From contig CAJCJE010000931.1 of assembly GCA_903970565.1 (NCBI GenBank), positions 1 through 6,431 on the forward strand: DNA of 6,431 nt. Direction: 5' to 3'. Position numbers and translations under genes: made by a program. Positions 1 through 5,281 of the stretch are shown piece by piece. Position 1 is the first letter of the stretch; the number at the start of each line of letters is the position of its first letter. The notes under the pieces are model-generated. The model saw only the letters and a program-made list of their open reading frames with translations, did no database searches and was not told where the DNA came from. Source of the DNA: Candidatus Melainabacteria bacterium (GTDB lineage: Bacteria; Actinomycetota; Actinomycetes; Mycobacteriales; Pseudonocardiaceae).

Positions 1-2
1 TC

Positions 3-932
3 ATCACCGCGTACACGCTGGGGGTGCGACATGCCTTCGACGCCGACCATATCTCGGCCATTGACAACGTTACCCGCAAACTCCTCGCCGACGGCAGACG
101 TCCGCTGGGCAGTGGGTTCTTCTTCGCGCTGGGCCACTCCACGATCGTCTTCGCCGTTGGTGTCGGGATCAGTATCGCCGCCCGCGCGGTGTTCAGCGCC
201 GTGGTCGATCCGAACTCGACGTTCGAGACCCTCGGCGGCGTGCTGGGCACCGCGGTTTCCGGCGGGTTCCTCTATCTGATCGCGATCCTGAACATCGTGG
301 TGCTGGCCGGGATCATCAAGGTGTTCCGCGAGATGCGCAGGGGCACCTTCGACGAGGTGGAACTGGAACGGCGGTTGCAGTCCCGTGGCCTGATGTACCG
401 GTTCTTCGGCAGGTTCATGCGCTCCATCACCAGGACCGGCCAGATGTTCCTGGTCGGTCTCGTCTTCGGCATCGGGTTCGACACCGCGACCGAGGTGCTG
501 CTGCTCGCCGCGACCGCGGCAGCCGCGACCGAGGGGCTGCCCTGGTACGCGGTGCTCGCGCTGCCGCTGCTGTTCTCCGCCGGGATGACCCTGTTCGACA
601 CCATCGACGGCTGCTTCATGAACTTCGCCTACGGCTGGGCGTTCGCCAACCCGGTTCGCAAGGTCTACTACAACCTGGTGATCACCGGCCTGTCCATCGC
701 GGTGGCCTTCCTCATCGCGACCATCGAGATCGTCGGCCTGCTCACCACCGAACTGCACGTCACCGGTGGCTTCTGGGACTTCATCGCCAACTTCAACATC
801 AATACCGCCGGGTTCGTCATTGCCGCACTCTTCGCGGTGGTGTGGATCACCGCCGTCGCGGTGTGGCGCATCGGCAAGGTCGAACAGCGCTGGTCCGTGC
901 GCGCCGTGCCGAGCGAGGAGCGACCGTGCTGA
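3..932 (+). CDS. Nickel/cobalt transporter, HoxN/NixA (NiCoT) family, 5'-truncated by window edge
   Basis: This is a cytoplasmic-membrane permease for Ni2+ and/or Co2+ uptake. The frame is open from the first bases of the window (codons for ITAYTLG precede the GTG at 24), so the true start lies upstream and the GTG is only an internal valine. Counting from that GTG, the NiCoT signature RHAFDADHI is at residues 2-10, followed by FFxLGHST (33-40), GFDTATE (151-157) and GMTLFDTID (187-195). These His/Asp-rich motifs form the metal path in the family. Hydrophobic segments lie near residues 31-59, 79-100, 141-168, 174-206, 216-240 and 260-281, as expected for a family with eight membrane helices minus the missing N-terminal part. 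A charged loop (101-135) separates the two halves. Metal preference cannot be read from the sequence. The gene converges on the next one with 20 bp between the stops. Confidence 0.93.
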   Translation: MTAYTLGVRHAFDADHISAIDNVTRKLLADGRRPLGSGFFFALGHSTIVFAVGVGISIAARAVFSAVVDPNSTFETLGGVLGTAVSGGFLYLIAILNIVVLAGIIKVFREMRRGTFDEVELERRLQSRGLMYRFFGRFMRSITRTGQMFLVGLVFGIGFDTATEVLLLAATAAAATEGLPWYAVLALPLLFSAGMTLFDTIDGCFMNFAYGWAFANPVRKVYYNLVITGLSIAVAFLIATIEIVGLLTTELHVTGGFWDFIANFNINTAGFVIAALFAVVWITAVAVWRIGKVEQRWSVRAVPSEERPC

Positions 933-952
933 GTGAGGAGTGAACTCCGGGA

Positions 953-1429
953 TCAGCTGGGGCCGCCGGTCGGGCCGGGTGGCAGGGTGTCGGCGAGGTA
1001 GCCGGCCAGGTCGGGCTCGTCCGGGGCGAGCAGGTACTTCACCCAGGCGGAGCGCTCGTGGCCCAGCGCCGGCAGCTCCCAGACGCAGCCGATCCACGGC
1101 CGGGTCAGCTCGGTGAAGTTCGTCGGATCGGTGTCCGGGCAGCCGAGGAACGGGATGCCGGCCACGGCGCACGCGCAGTGCAGCACGTTGTCCCACACCC
1201 AGCTGTAGGCGTTGAGATAGGCCGCCTCCCTGCCGCGATGCAGCACGATGAAGGTGGCCGGCGGGGTCTCGTCCGCGTCGGGCAGCAGCTTGGGCAGGAA
1301 CTCCTCCGCCGCCGCCTCGATGTCCGGCTCGATCGCGGTGTCGGTCCCGTTGACGTGATAGCGCTTGATCTCCCGCCCCGCGAGGCTGATCGGCGGCTTG
1401 ACCAGGAGGTACTTTTCGGTGAACGCCAT
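953..1429 (-). CDS. Conserved actinobacterial protein of unknown function (158 aa)
   Basis: I cannot assign a function. The protein is soluble, with no signal peptide or membrane segment. It begins MAFTEKYLLVKPP and is rich in tryptophan and cysteine in its second half: YSWVWDNV (75-82), HCAC (84-87), GCPD (96-99), RPWIGCVWELP (110-120) and GHERSAWVKYLLAP (123-136). The spacing of H84, C85, C87, C97 and C115 would allow a metal or redox site, but that is speculation. I recall similar proteins of this length in other actinomycetes, so it is likely a real conserved gene. The ATG at 1429 is preferred: AGGG lies 8 bases upstream, and the conserved-looking MxFTEKYL start follows. A GTG at 1447 would add six residues and has AGGAG 12 bases upstream. 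It follows metX on the same strand after 76 bp. Confidence 0.8.
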   Translation of the reverse strand: MAFTEKYLLVKPPISLAGREIKRYHVNGTDTAIEPDIEAAAEEFLPKLLPDADETPPATFIVLHRGREAAYLNAYSWVWDNVLHCACAVAGIPFLGCPDTDPTNFTELTRPWIGCVWELPALGHERSAWVKYLLAPDEPDLAGYLADTLPPGPTGGPS

Positions 1430-1436
1430 AGCGGGC

Positions 1437-1442
1437 ACCCTA
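1437..1442 (-). promoter_or_regulatory. Possible -10 box for the 158-aa gene (leaderless geometry)
   Basis: TAGGGT on the minus strand fits the actinobacterial TANNNT -10 pattern. It ends exactly seven bases before the ATG at 1429, so transcription could start at the ATG. No clear -35 is seen. The same bases contain the AGGG that could serve as a ribosome site if transcripts come from upstream, so the two readings compete. Confidence 0.25.
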
Positions 1443-1449
1443 TTCACCT

Positions 1450-1472
1450 AACCTGACATCTCCTGTCAGGTT
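1450..1472. promoter_or_regulatory. Perfect 9+9 bp inverted repeat, probable operator
   Basis: The arms AACCTGACA (1450-1458) and TGTCAGGTT (1464-1472) are exact reverse complements around a 5-base centre. The element lies between the metX stop (1506) and the start of the 158-aa gene (1429). Its centre is about 32 bases upstream of that ATG, where a repressor would cover a promoter. Size and symmetry suit a dimeric repressor of the TetR or GntR kind, but I cannot name one. As RNA (minus strand) it forms a hairpin with the bases GGAGA in the loop. No T-run follows it, so it is a poor intrinsic terminator for metX. Confidence 0.5.
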
Positions 1473-1505
1473 GGCAGCCGAGATCCCCTGGATCATCGCA
1501 ACAGG

Positions 1506-2642
1506 TCATTGCAGCAGCGGGCCGAGCGCGGCGGCGATCTGGTCGGTCTCCAGCAGGAAGGCGTCGTGGCCGTACGGCGAGTTGATCACGTGCGGCGGCG
1601 CGGCGTCCGGGATGCCGGCGGCGATCTCGGCCTGCTGCGCCAGCGGGTAGAGCCGGTCGCTGTCCACCCCGGCGACCACCGTGTTCGCCCGGACCCTGCG
1701 CAGCGCGGCCGTGAGTCCGCCGCGTCCCCGGCCGACGTCGTGGCTGTCCATCGAGCGGGCCAGCGTCACGTAGCTGGCCGCGTCGAAACGGTGCACCAGC
1801 TTCTCCGCATGATGGTCCAAATAGGACTCGATCGCGTATCTGCCGCCCTGTAGGGGATTCTCGCCATTCTGCGGCTCGCGGTCGAACCGCTCGCACAGTT
1901 CGGCCTCGCCACGGTAGGTGATGTGCGCGATCCGCCGGGCGATGCCCAGGCCCAGATGCGGGCCCGCGCCGTCCGGGAGATGGTGGTAGTCGCCGCCGTG
2001 CCAACCGGGATCGTCGAGGATCGCGCGGATTTGCGGCCAGCTCCAGGCGATCTGGTCGGCCGAGGACCGGGCCGGCGCGGCGACCACCGCCAGGGCCGCG
2101 ACCCGGTCCGGCTGGCCGACCGCCCACTCCAGCGCGCGCATACCGCCCATCGAACCGCCGAGTACCAGTGCCCAGGTCTGGATACCCAGCGCGTCGGCGA
2201 GCGCGGCCTCGGCGCTGACCTGGTCGCGGATGGTCAACTGCGGGAATCGGCTGCCCCAGGCGCGGTTGTCCGGCGCGGGGGAGGCCGGGCCGGTGCTGCC
2301 CTGGCAGCCGCCGAGCACGTTGGCGGCCACGATGAACCAGCGAGCCGGGTCCAGTACCCGGCCCGCGCCGATCAGCCCGTCCCACCAGCCGGGCAGCGGA
2401 TGGCCGGGGCCGGCCGGGCCGGCCACGTGGCTGTCGGCGGTCAGCGCGTGTTCGATCAGGACCGCGTTCGAGCCGCCCGCCGCGAGGGTGCCCCAGCTTT
2501 CGTAGGCCAACTGGTAGCCCGGCAGCACCGCGCCGCTTTCCAGCGTCAGGCCGGTATCGGCGGTGAACCACGCGCGTCCGCCGACGGGATCGCCCTCCCG
2601 CCACGCACCGGTGGCGGGAGGGCGCTTGATCGTCTGGGTCAT
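1506..2642 (-). CDS. metX: Homoserine O-acetyltransferase
   Basis: MetX transfers acetyl from acetyl-CoA to the hydroxyl of L-homoserine, giving O-acetyl-L-homoserine, the substrate of the MetY encoded just upstream; it is cytoplasmic. The 378-residue protein has the alpha/beta-hydrolase fold of the family: oxyanion region NVLGGCQGSTGP (108-119), nucleophile elbow GGSMGG with Ser164, catalytic Asp329 in SDRLYP and His359 in YGHDAF. The 30-residue Asp-His spacing and the overall length are normal. Family members can be acetyl- or succinyl-transferases; acetyl is favoured by the sulfhydrylase neighbour. The ATG at 2640-2642 overlaps the metY stop (ATGA) and has no Shine-Dalgarno sequence of its own, so translation is probably coupled to metY. 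Codons 7 to 17 lie in a very stable hairpin (see 2591-2624). Confidence 0.97.
   Translation of the reverse strand: MTQTIKRPPATGAWREGDPVGGRAWFTADTGLTLESGAVLPGYQLAYESWGTLAAGGSNAVLIEHALTADSHVAGPAGPGHPLPGWWDGLIGAGRVLDPARWFIVAANVLGGCQGSTGPASPAPDNRAWGSRFPQLTIRDQVSAEAALADALGIQTWALVLGGSMGGMRALEWAVGQPDRVAALAVVAAPARSSADQIAWSWPQIRAILDDPGWHGGDYHHLPDGAGPHLGLGIARRIAHITYRGEAELCERFDREPQNGENPLQGGRYAIESYLDHHAEKLVHRFDAASYVTLARSMDSHDVGRGRGGLTAALRRVRANTVVAGVDSDRLYPLAQQAEIAAGIPDAAPPHVINSPYGHDAFLLETDQIAAALGPLLQ
2591..2624 (-). repeat. 14-bp perfect hairpin inside the metX 5' coding region
   Basis: The arms at 2591-2604 and 2611-2624 are perfectly complementary and almost all G-C, with a 6-base loop. The structure starts at metX codon 7, about 15 bases after the metY stop. 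A 14-bp GC stem here is long for a coding sequence and could slow the ribosome entering metX or cause pausing between the two cistrons. No T-run follows, so it is not a canonical terminator. Confidence 0.7.
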
Positions 2643-3979
2643 CCGGCGGCTTTGGCCGCGCGGAAGCCGGCCTCCAGGTCGGCCTTGAGGTCCTCGATCC
2701 CCTCGATCCCGACCGACAGCCGGACCAGGCCCGGCGTGACCCCGGTCGCGGCCTGCTCGGTCTCGTTCAGCTGGCTGTGCGTGGTGCTCGCCGGGTGCAC
2801 GATCAGGCTGCGCACGTCGCCGATGTTCACCAGCAGGCTGAACAGCTCGGTGCCGTCCACGAACGCCCGGCCGGCCTCGACCCCGCCGTGCAGGTCGAAG
2901 GAGACCACCGCGCCGGCGCCCCGTGGCAGGTACTTCTGCGCCGAGGAGTACCAGCGGCTGGAGGGCAGGCCCGCGTAGTAGACGTGTTCGACCTCGTCGC
3001 GCTGCTCCAGCCATTCCGCGAGCGCCTGCGCGTTGGCCACGTGCCGCTCGATGCGCAGCGACAGGGTTTCCAGGCCTTGCAGGATGAGGAAGCTGTTGAA
3101 CGGCGCGATCGCGGCGCCGGTGTCGCGCAGGCCCTGCACCCGCAGCTTCGCCGCGAACGCACCGGGACCGAGCGCCTCCCAGTACTTCAGGCCGTGGTAG
3201 CTGGGATCGGGTTCGGTGAAGTCCGGGAAGCGGTCGGCGTGCGCGCCGAAGTCGAAGGTGCCGCCGTCGACGACCACGCCGGCAATCGCGTTGCCGTGCC
3301 CGCCGAGGTACTTCGTCGCCGAGTGGATCACGATGTCCGCGCCGTGCTCGATCGGCCGCAGCAGATACGGCGTCGGCACGGTGTTGTCCACCACCAGCGG
3401 CACACCGACCTCGTGCGCGAGGTCCGCGACCGTCCGCACGTCCAGCACGTTGGCCCTCGGGTTGCCCAGCGTCTCGGCGTACAGCAGCTTGGTGTTCGGC
3501 CGGATGACGGCGCGCCACTCGTCGATGTCGTCCGGGTCGTCGACGAAGCTGACCTCGATGCCCAGCTTCGGCAGCGTGTAGTGGAACAGGTTGTAGGTGC
3601 CGCCGTAGAGCGAGGCGCTGGAGACCAGGTGGTCGCCGCTGCGGGCCAGGTTCAGGATGGTCGCGGTCTCGGCCGCCTGGCCGGAGGCGAACGCGACCGC
3701 CGCGACGCCGCCCTCCAGTGCCGCGACGCGGGCTTCCAGCACGTCCTGGGTCGGGTTGTTGATCCGGGTGTAGATCGAGCCGGGCTCGGCGAGGCTGAAC
3801 AGGTCGGCCGCGTGCTGGGTGTCCCGGAAGACGAACGAGGTGGTCTGGTAGATCGGCGTCACCCTGGCACCGGTGGCCGGGTCGGGACTGGCACCCGAGT
3901 GCACCTGCTTGGTCTCGAACGACCAGGCGGAGGTGTCGGCGGCCGGTGGCGGGGTGGTGTCGGGGGCTTCGGTGCTCAT
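2639..3979 (-). CDS. metY: O-acetylhomoserine sulfhydrylase (aminocarboxypropyltransferase)
   Basis: MetY is a PLP-dependent cytoplasmic enzyme. It exchanges the acetate of O-acetyl-L-homoserine for sulfide, giving L-homocysteine and thus bypassing cystathionine. The 446-residue protein is a complete Cys/Met-metabolism PLP enzyme: the phosphate-binding YTRINNPT (70-77), FASGQAAE (98-105) stacking/phosphate region, DNT with Asp198 contacting the pyridine nitrogen, and the Schiff-base Lys223 in HSATKYLGGHG. The C-terminal substrate-binding region has SLIVHPASTTHSQL (391-404). The long insert DFGAHADRFPDFTEPDPSYHGLKY (about 242-265) is characteristic of the sulfhydrylase branch rather than of cystathionine gamma-synthase or lyase. 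The start is fixed by GGAGGA eight bases before the ATG and by the conserved WSFETKQVHSG beginning at residue 19. The frame stays open upstream to 4228, but that extension has no family resemblance. It is the first structural gene of the operon and overlaps metX by four bases. Confidence 0.97.
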   Translation of the reverse strand: MSTEAPDTTPPPAADTSAWSFETKQVHSGASPDPATGARVTPIYQTTSFVFRDTQHAADLFSLAEPGSIYTRINNPTQDVLEARVAALEGGVAAVAFASGQAAETATILNLARSGDHLVSSASLYGGTYNLFHYTLPKLGIEVSFVDDPDDIDEWRAVIRPNTKLLYAETLGNPRANVLDVRTVADLAHEVGVPLVVDNTVPTPYLLRPIEHGADIVIHSATKYLGGHGNAIAGVVVDGGTFDFGAHADRFPDFTEPDPSYHGLKYWEALGPGAFAAKLRVQGLRDTGAAIAPFNSFLILQGLETLSLRIERHVANAQALAEWLEQRDEVEHVYYAGLPSSRWYSSAQKYLPRGAGAVVSFDLHGGVEAGRAFVDGTELFSLLVNIGDVRSLIVHPASTTHSQLNETEQAATGVTPGLVRLSVGIEGIEDLKADLEAGFRAAKAAG

Positions 3980-3987
3980 GTTCTTGG

Positions 3988-3993
3988 TCCTCC
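3988..3993 (-). promoter_or_regulatory. Ribosome binding site deciding the metY start
   Basis: GGAGGA on the minus strand lies 8 bases before the ATG at 3979. It selects this ATG over the several in-frame upstream starts. The overlapping AGGAC can pair with GTCCT thirteen bases further upstream, so the site could be masked in some RNA folds. Confidence 0.8.
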
Positions 3994-3996
3994 GAA

Positions 3997-4016
3997 GACG
4001 GCGCAGGACGGCGCAG
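3997..4016. repeat. 10-bp tandem duplication next to the metY ribosome site
   Basis: GACGGCGCAG occurs twice in direct succession (3997-4006 and 4007-4016). On the transcript this is two copies of CTGCGCCGTC ending four bases before the metY Shine-Dalgarno. The duplication creates the GTCCT junction that can pair with the Shine-Dalgarno. Confidence 0.75.
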
Positions 4017-4032
4017 CGGGCAAACTGGGGAA

Positions 4033-4149
4033 CTATGGGACGGTGAGATCGACGATCGCGTCGAGGCCCGGCCGCTGTGGTGCGAGGAACTGCCGGCTCA
4101 TGGTCGCCGGCGCGCGGATCAAGCACCGGTAGCCGTTGCGGCATGACAT
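4033..4149 (-). CDS. Possible second short ORF in the metY leader (38 codons)
   Basis: This is an unrecognised small ORF between the cysteine leader peptide and metY. It runs from an ATG at 4149 (a GTG sits two codons earlier) to a TAG at 4035-4033, ending GLDAIVDLTVP. Counting its codons, G+C is about 65% at first, 57% at second and 86% at third positions, which is the pattern of real high-GC genes and unlike an untranslated leader. It has two cysteines near its N-terminus (SCRNGYRC). A GAGG directly abuts the ATG, too close for a normal ribosome site, and an internal ATG at 4101 also lacks one. It could be a second regulatory peptide, a decayed gene fragment or chance in a GC-rich leader. 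Confidence 0.25.
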   Translation of the reverse strand: MSCRNGYRCLIRAPATMSRQFLAPQRPGLDAIVDLTVP

Positions 4150-4233
4150 CCTCACTGGACACGGCAGGCGAACGACGCTGGTGGCACAACGCCGGTGAAA
4201 CGAGGCGACTCAGCGCGACCGGCAACATGCCGC
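4138..4233 (-). promoter_or_regulatory. Long-range alternative pairing in the metYX leader
   Basis: GCGGCATG at 4138-4145 is the exact complement of CATGCCGC at 4226-4233, which covers part of the first Cys codon of the leader peptide and the bases before it. This 8-bp pairing cannot coexist with the local hairpin around the Cys codons (4212-4236), so the leader has two mutually exclusive folds, as attenuators do. No T-run terminator is visible in the leader. The output may therefore be Rho-dependent termination or control of metY translation. Confidence 0.35.
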
Positions 4234-4284
4234 GCTGGTAACGCGCAGGTAGTCGACATGTCGACGCACCATCAACCGGCTCAT
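4210..4284 (-). CDS. Cysteine-responsive leader peptide of the metYX operon (24 aa)
   Basis: This short upstream ORF starts MSRLMVRRHVDYLRV and ends SAACCRSR. The RRHVD motif followed by SAxC belongs to the actinobacterial 'putative leader peptide' family found before sulfur-assimilation and methionine/cysteine genes. Related leaderless polycysteine short ORFs act as cysteine-responsive attenuators in mycobacteria. Here Cys20-Cys21 (TGT TGC) lie just before the stop. A ribosome slowed there by scarce cysteinyl-tRNA would open the hairpin at 4212-4236. A -10 box seven bases before the ATG and the absence of a ribosome site point to leaderless translation. The stop lies 230 bases before the metY ATG. 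Identification rests on motif and context; the regulatory effect is inferred. Confidence 0.85.
   Translation of the reverse strand: MSRLMVRRHVDYLRVTSAACCRSR
4212..4236 (-). promoter_or_regulatory. Hairpin presenting the tandem Cys codons of the leader peptide
   Basis: On the minus strand AGCGC pairs with GCGCT (outer stem), and GGCA pairs with TGCC inside it around a TGT loop. A 4-base bulge on the 3' side separates the two stems. The loop TGT is the first Cys codon and the second Cys codon forms the adjoining stem. The stem ends on the T of the TGA stop. A ribosome reading or stalling at the Cys codons must melt it, which is what an attenuator needs. Confidence 0.5.
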
Positions 4285-4291
4285 GTCAGTC

Positions 4292-4297
4292 AAGTTA
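4292..4297 (-). promoter_or_regulatory. -10 box of the metYX operon promoter
   Basis: TAACTT on the minus strand matches TANNNT and ends seven bases before the leader-peptide ATG at 4284. The predicted start of transcription is thus the A of that ATG, giving a leaderless message. No good -35 is seen 16-19 bases upstream, which could mean an activator is needed. Confidence 0.5.
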
Positions 4298-4368
4298 GCC
4301 CTCGATTGCCCCTGGCGACACCTGGTCCGCTTGGTGGGACGGTCATCAACCGATCGGGTGAGGAGCCT

Positions 4369-4381
4369 GGCCGGAGCGGCC
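4369..4381 (-). terminator. Weak terminator-like hairpin after the DUF397 gene
   Basis: GGCCG and CGGCC surround a 3-base loop 11 bases past the TGA of the DUF397 gene on the minus strand. It is short and not followed by T residues, so it is only a candidate. Confidence 0.2.
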
Positions 4382-4392
4382 CGTGGGGCGGG

Positions 4393-5079
4393 TCAGACCC
4401 TCCGGTAGCTCAGCTCGGACACCCAGGACCGTCGATGCGGCCGAGGTGCCGGCAGATCCTGGGTGGCGACCGGGTCGGCCAAGCCGAGGATGCCGGCCAG
4501 CACCGTCTCCGGCCGGCCGGTCACCCGCCACAGGACGTTGCGCGGGAAGAAGATGTTCGCCTCGCTGCCGGGAATCCGCACCGCGTCCGCGTCGTGCTCG
4601 CCGAACAGCTGCACGATGTCGATCACCCCGGCGTGGCTGCGCGCGCCGCTGACCGCGACCACGTTGCCGCGCGCGTCACGGGTCTCGGCGAACTGGAAAC
4701 CGCGGGCCGTCAACGCGGCGATCGAGTCGGTCATCTGGCCGAGAATTCCGTTGATCATTCTCGGTGGCCGGACCGGTTCGGCGGACCGGCCGGGCGGACC
4801 GGCGAAGGCGCCGTGGGTGATGTCTGCCAGGAACAGCCGTATGGTTTCGGGCGAAAAACGCAGCGCGGGACCATTCGGTCGGCATGAATCGCGGACGGCT
4901 ATCGCGGTATTCCCGGTGGCCGGGTTTGCCTCCGTCGACGCGGCGAGTTCGACCCGGGCGAGTTCGAGCCGGGAGAGGCCGACGCAGTTGCCGGACGCGC
5001 CACTGTGTCGGCTTTTTCGCCAGCGGCCAACCATATTCGTTTCCGCGCCCGCGGTCATGTCATGATCGGTGCCGTCCAT
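4393..5079 (-). CDS. DUF397 protein fused to a C-terminal domain of unknown function (228 aa)
   Basis: The N-terminal part is a DUF397 domain: WRKSRHSG (20-27), NCVGL (31-35), AVRDSCRPNGPALRFSPE (61-78) and IRLFLADITHGAF (80-92). DUF397 proteins are small actinomycete proteins encoded beside HTH-DUF5753 regulators (Scr1/Scr2 pair in Streptomyces); the two are described as antitoxin-like regulator and partner. They usually end right after this motif. This protein continues through a Pro/Arg linker (93-108) into a second globular part, about 116-203, with DIVQLFGEHDADAVRIPG and ANIFFPRNVLWRVTG, which I cannot assign to a named family. The domain starts at an in-frame ATG (4734) without a ribosome site, so it may be a former separate gene joined to DUF397. 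The start at 5079 is supported by GGGAGGGG eight bases upstream. Its HTH partner lies upstream on the same strand and is broken. Confidence 0.82.
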   Translation of the reverse strand: MDGTDHDMTAGAETNMVGRWRKSRHSGASGNCVGLSRLELARVELAASTEANPATGNTAIAVRDSCRPNGPALRFSPETIRLFLADITHGAFAGPPGRSAEPVRPPRMINGILGQMTDSIAALTARGFQFAETRDARGNVVAVSGARSHAGVIDIVQLFGEHDADAVRIPGSEANIFFPRNVLWRVTGRPETVLAGILGLADPVATQDLPAPRPHRRSWVSELSYRRV

Positions 5080-5213
5080 TCAGCCGCCCCTCCCCGAATC
5101 GGCCGGGAGCGGTGCGCACACCAGCCCCCCGTAGCACGTTAGTCGACCATAGCACGGGTCCGAGCACGAGTTGATGCACGCGCATCGGGTCGGCGAGCGC
5201 GGTGAATGACTGA

Positions 5214-5233
5214 TCGGTCGGATAGCCGACCGA
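5214..5233. terminator. 8-bp hairpin between the HTH remnant and the DUF397 gene
   Basis: TCGGTCGG (5214-5221) and CCGACCGA (5226-5233) are perfect complements with a 4-base loop. The element lies about 50 bases after the HTH-DUF5753 stop. No T-run follows on the minus strand, so it may be a Rho-assisted terminator, an RNA-stabilising stem or an operator in front of the DUF397 gene. The rest of the 202-base gap shows no convincing promoter. Confidence 0.35.
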
Positions 5234-5281
5234 AGGGTGACTTGCTCGATACATACGCCAACAATGGTGAAAGTAACGGCG

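Noticed and set aside
937..948. GGAGT/ACTCC inverted repeat between the convergent stops
   Set aside because: Five pairs with a two-base centre and no T-run is too short to call a bidirectional terminator.
2643..3518. Long open frame continuing upstream of metX across metY
   Set aside because: It is an out-of-frame shadow of metY with Arg/Gly/Ala-rich low-information sequence. MetX homology begins after the ATG at 2642.
2777..4132. 451-codon plus-strand open frame opposite metY
   Set aside because: It is antisense to a clearly conserved gene and has the Arg/Val/Gly-rich composition typical of GC-rich shadow frames.
3980..4209. SAM riboswitch (SAM-II or SAM-IV type) before metY
   Set aside because: I looked for the conserved core motifs of these riboswitches in the metY leader and did not find them. 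The cysteine leader peptide explains the region better.
3980..4228. In-frame N-terminal extension of metY reaching up to 4228
   Set aside because: The extension has no resemblance to the family, includes the ribosome site and the tandem duplication as coding sequence, and overlaps the leader peptide. GGAGGA eight bases before 3979 gives the start.
5060..5254. Minus-strand ORF in the gap between the HTH-DUF5753 remnant and the DUF397 gene, containing FTALADPMRVHQLVLG
   Set aside because: It resembles an ArsR-type LADPxR start only superficially. It has no ribosome site, it overlaps the start of the DUF397 gene and it contains the 5214-5233 hairpin.
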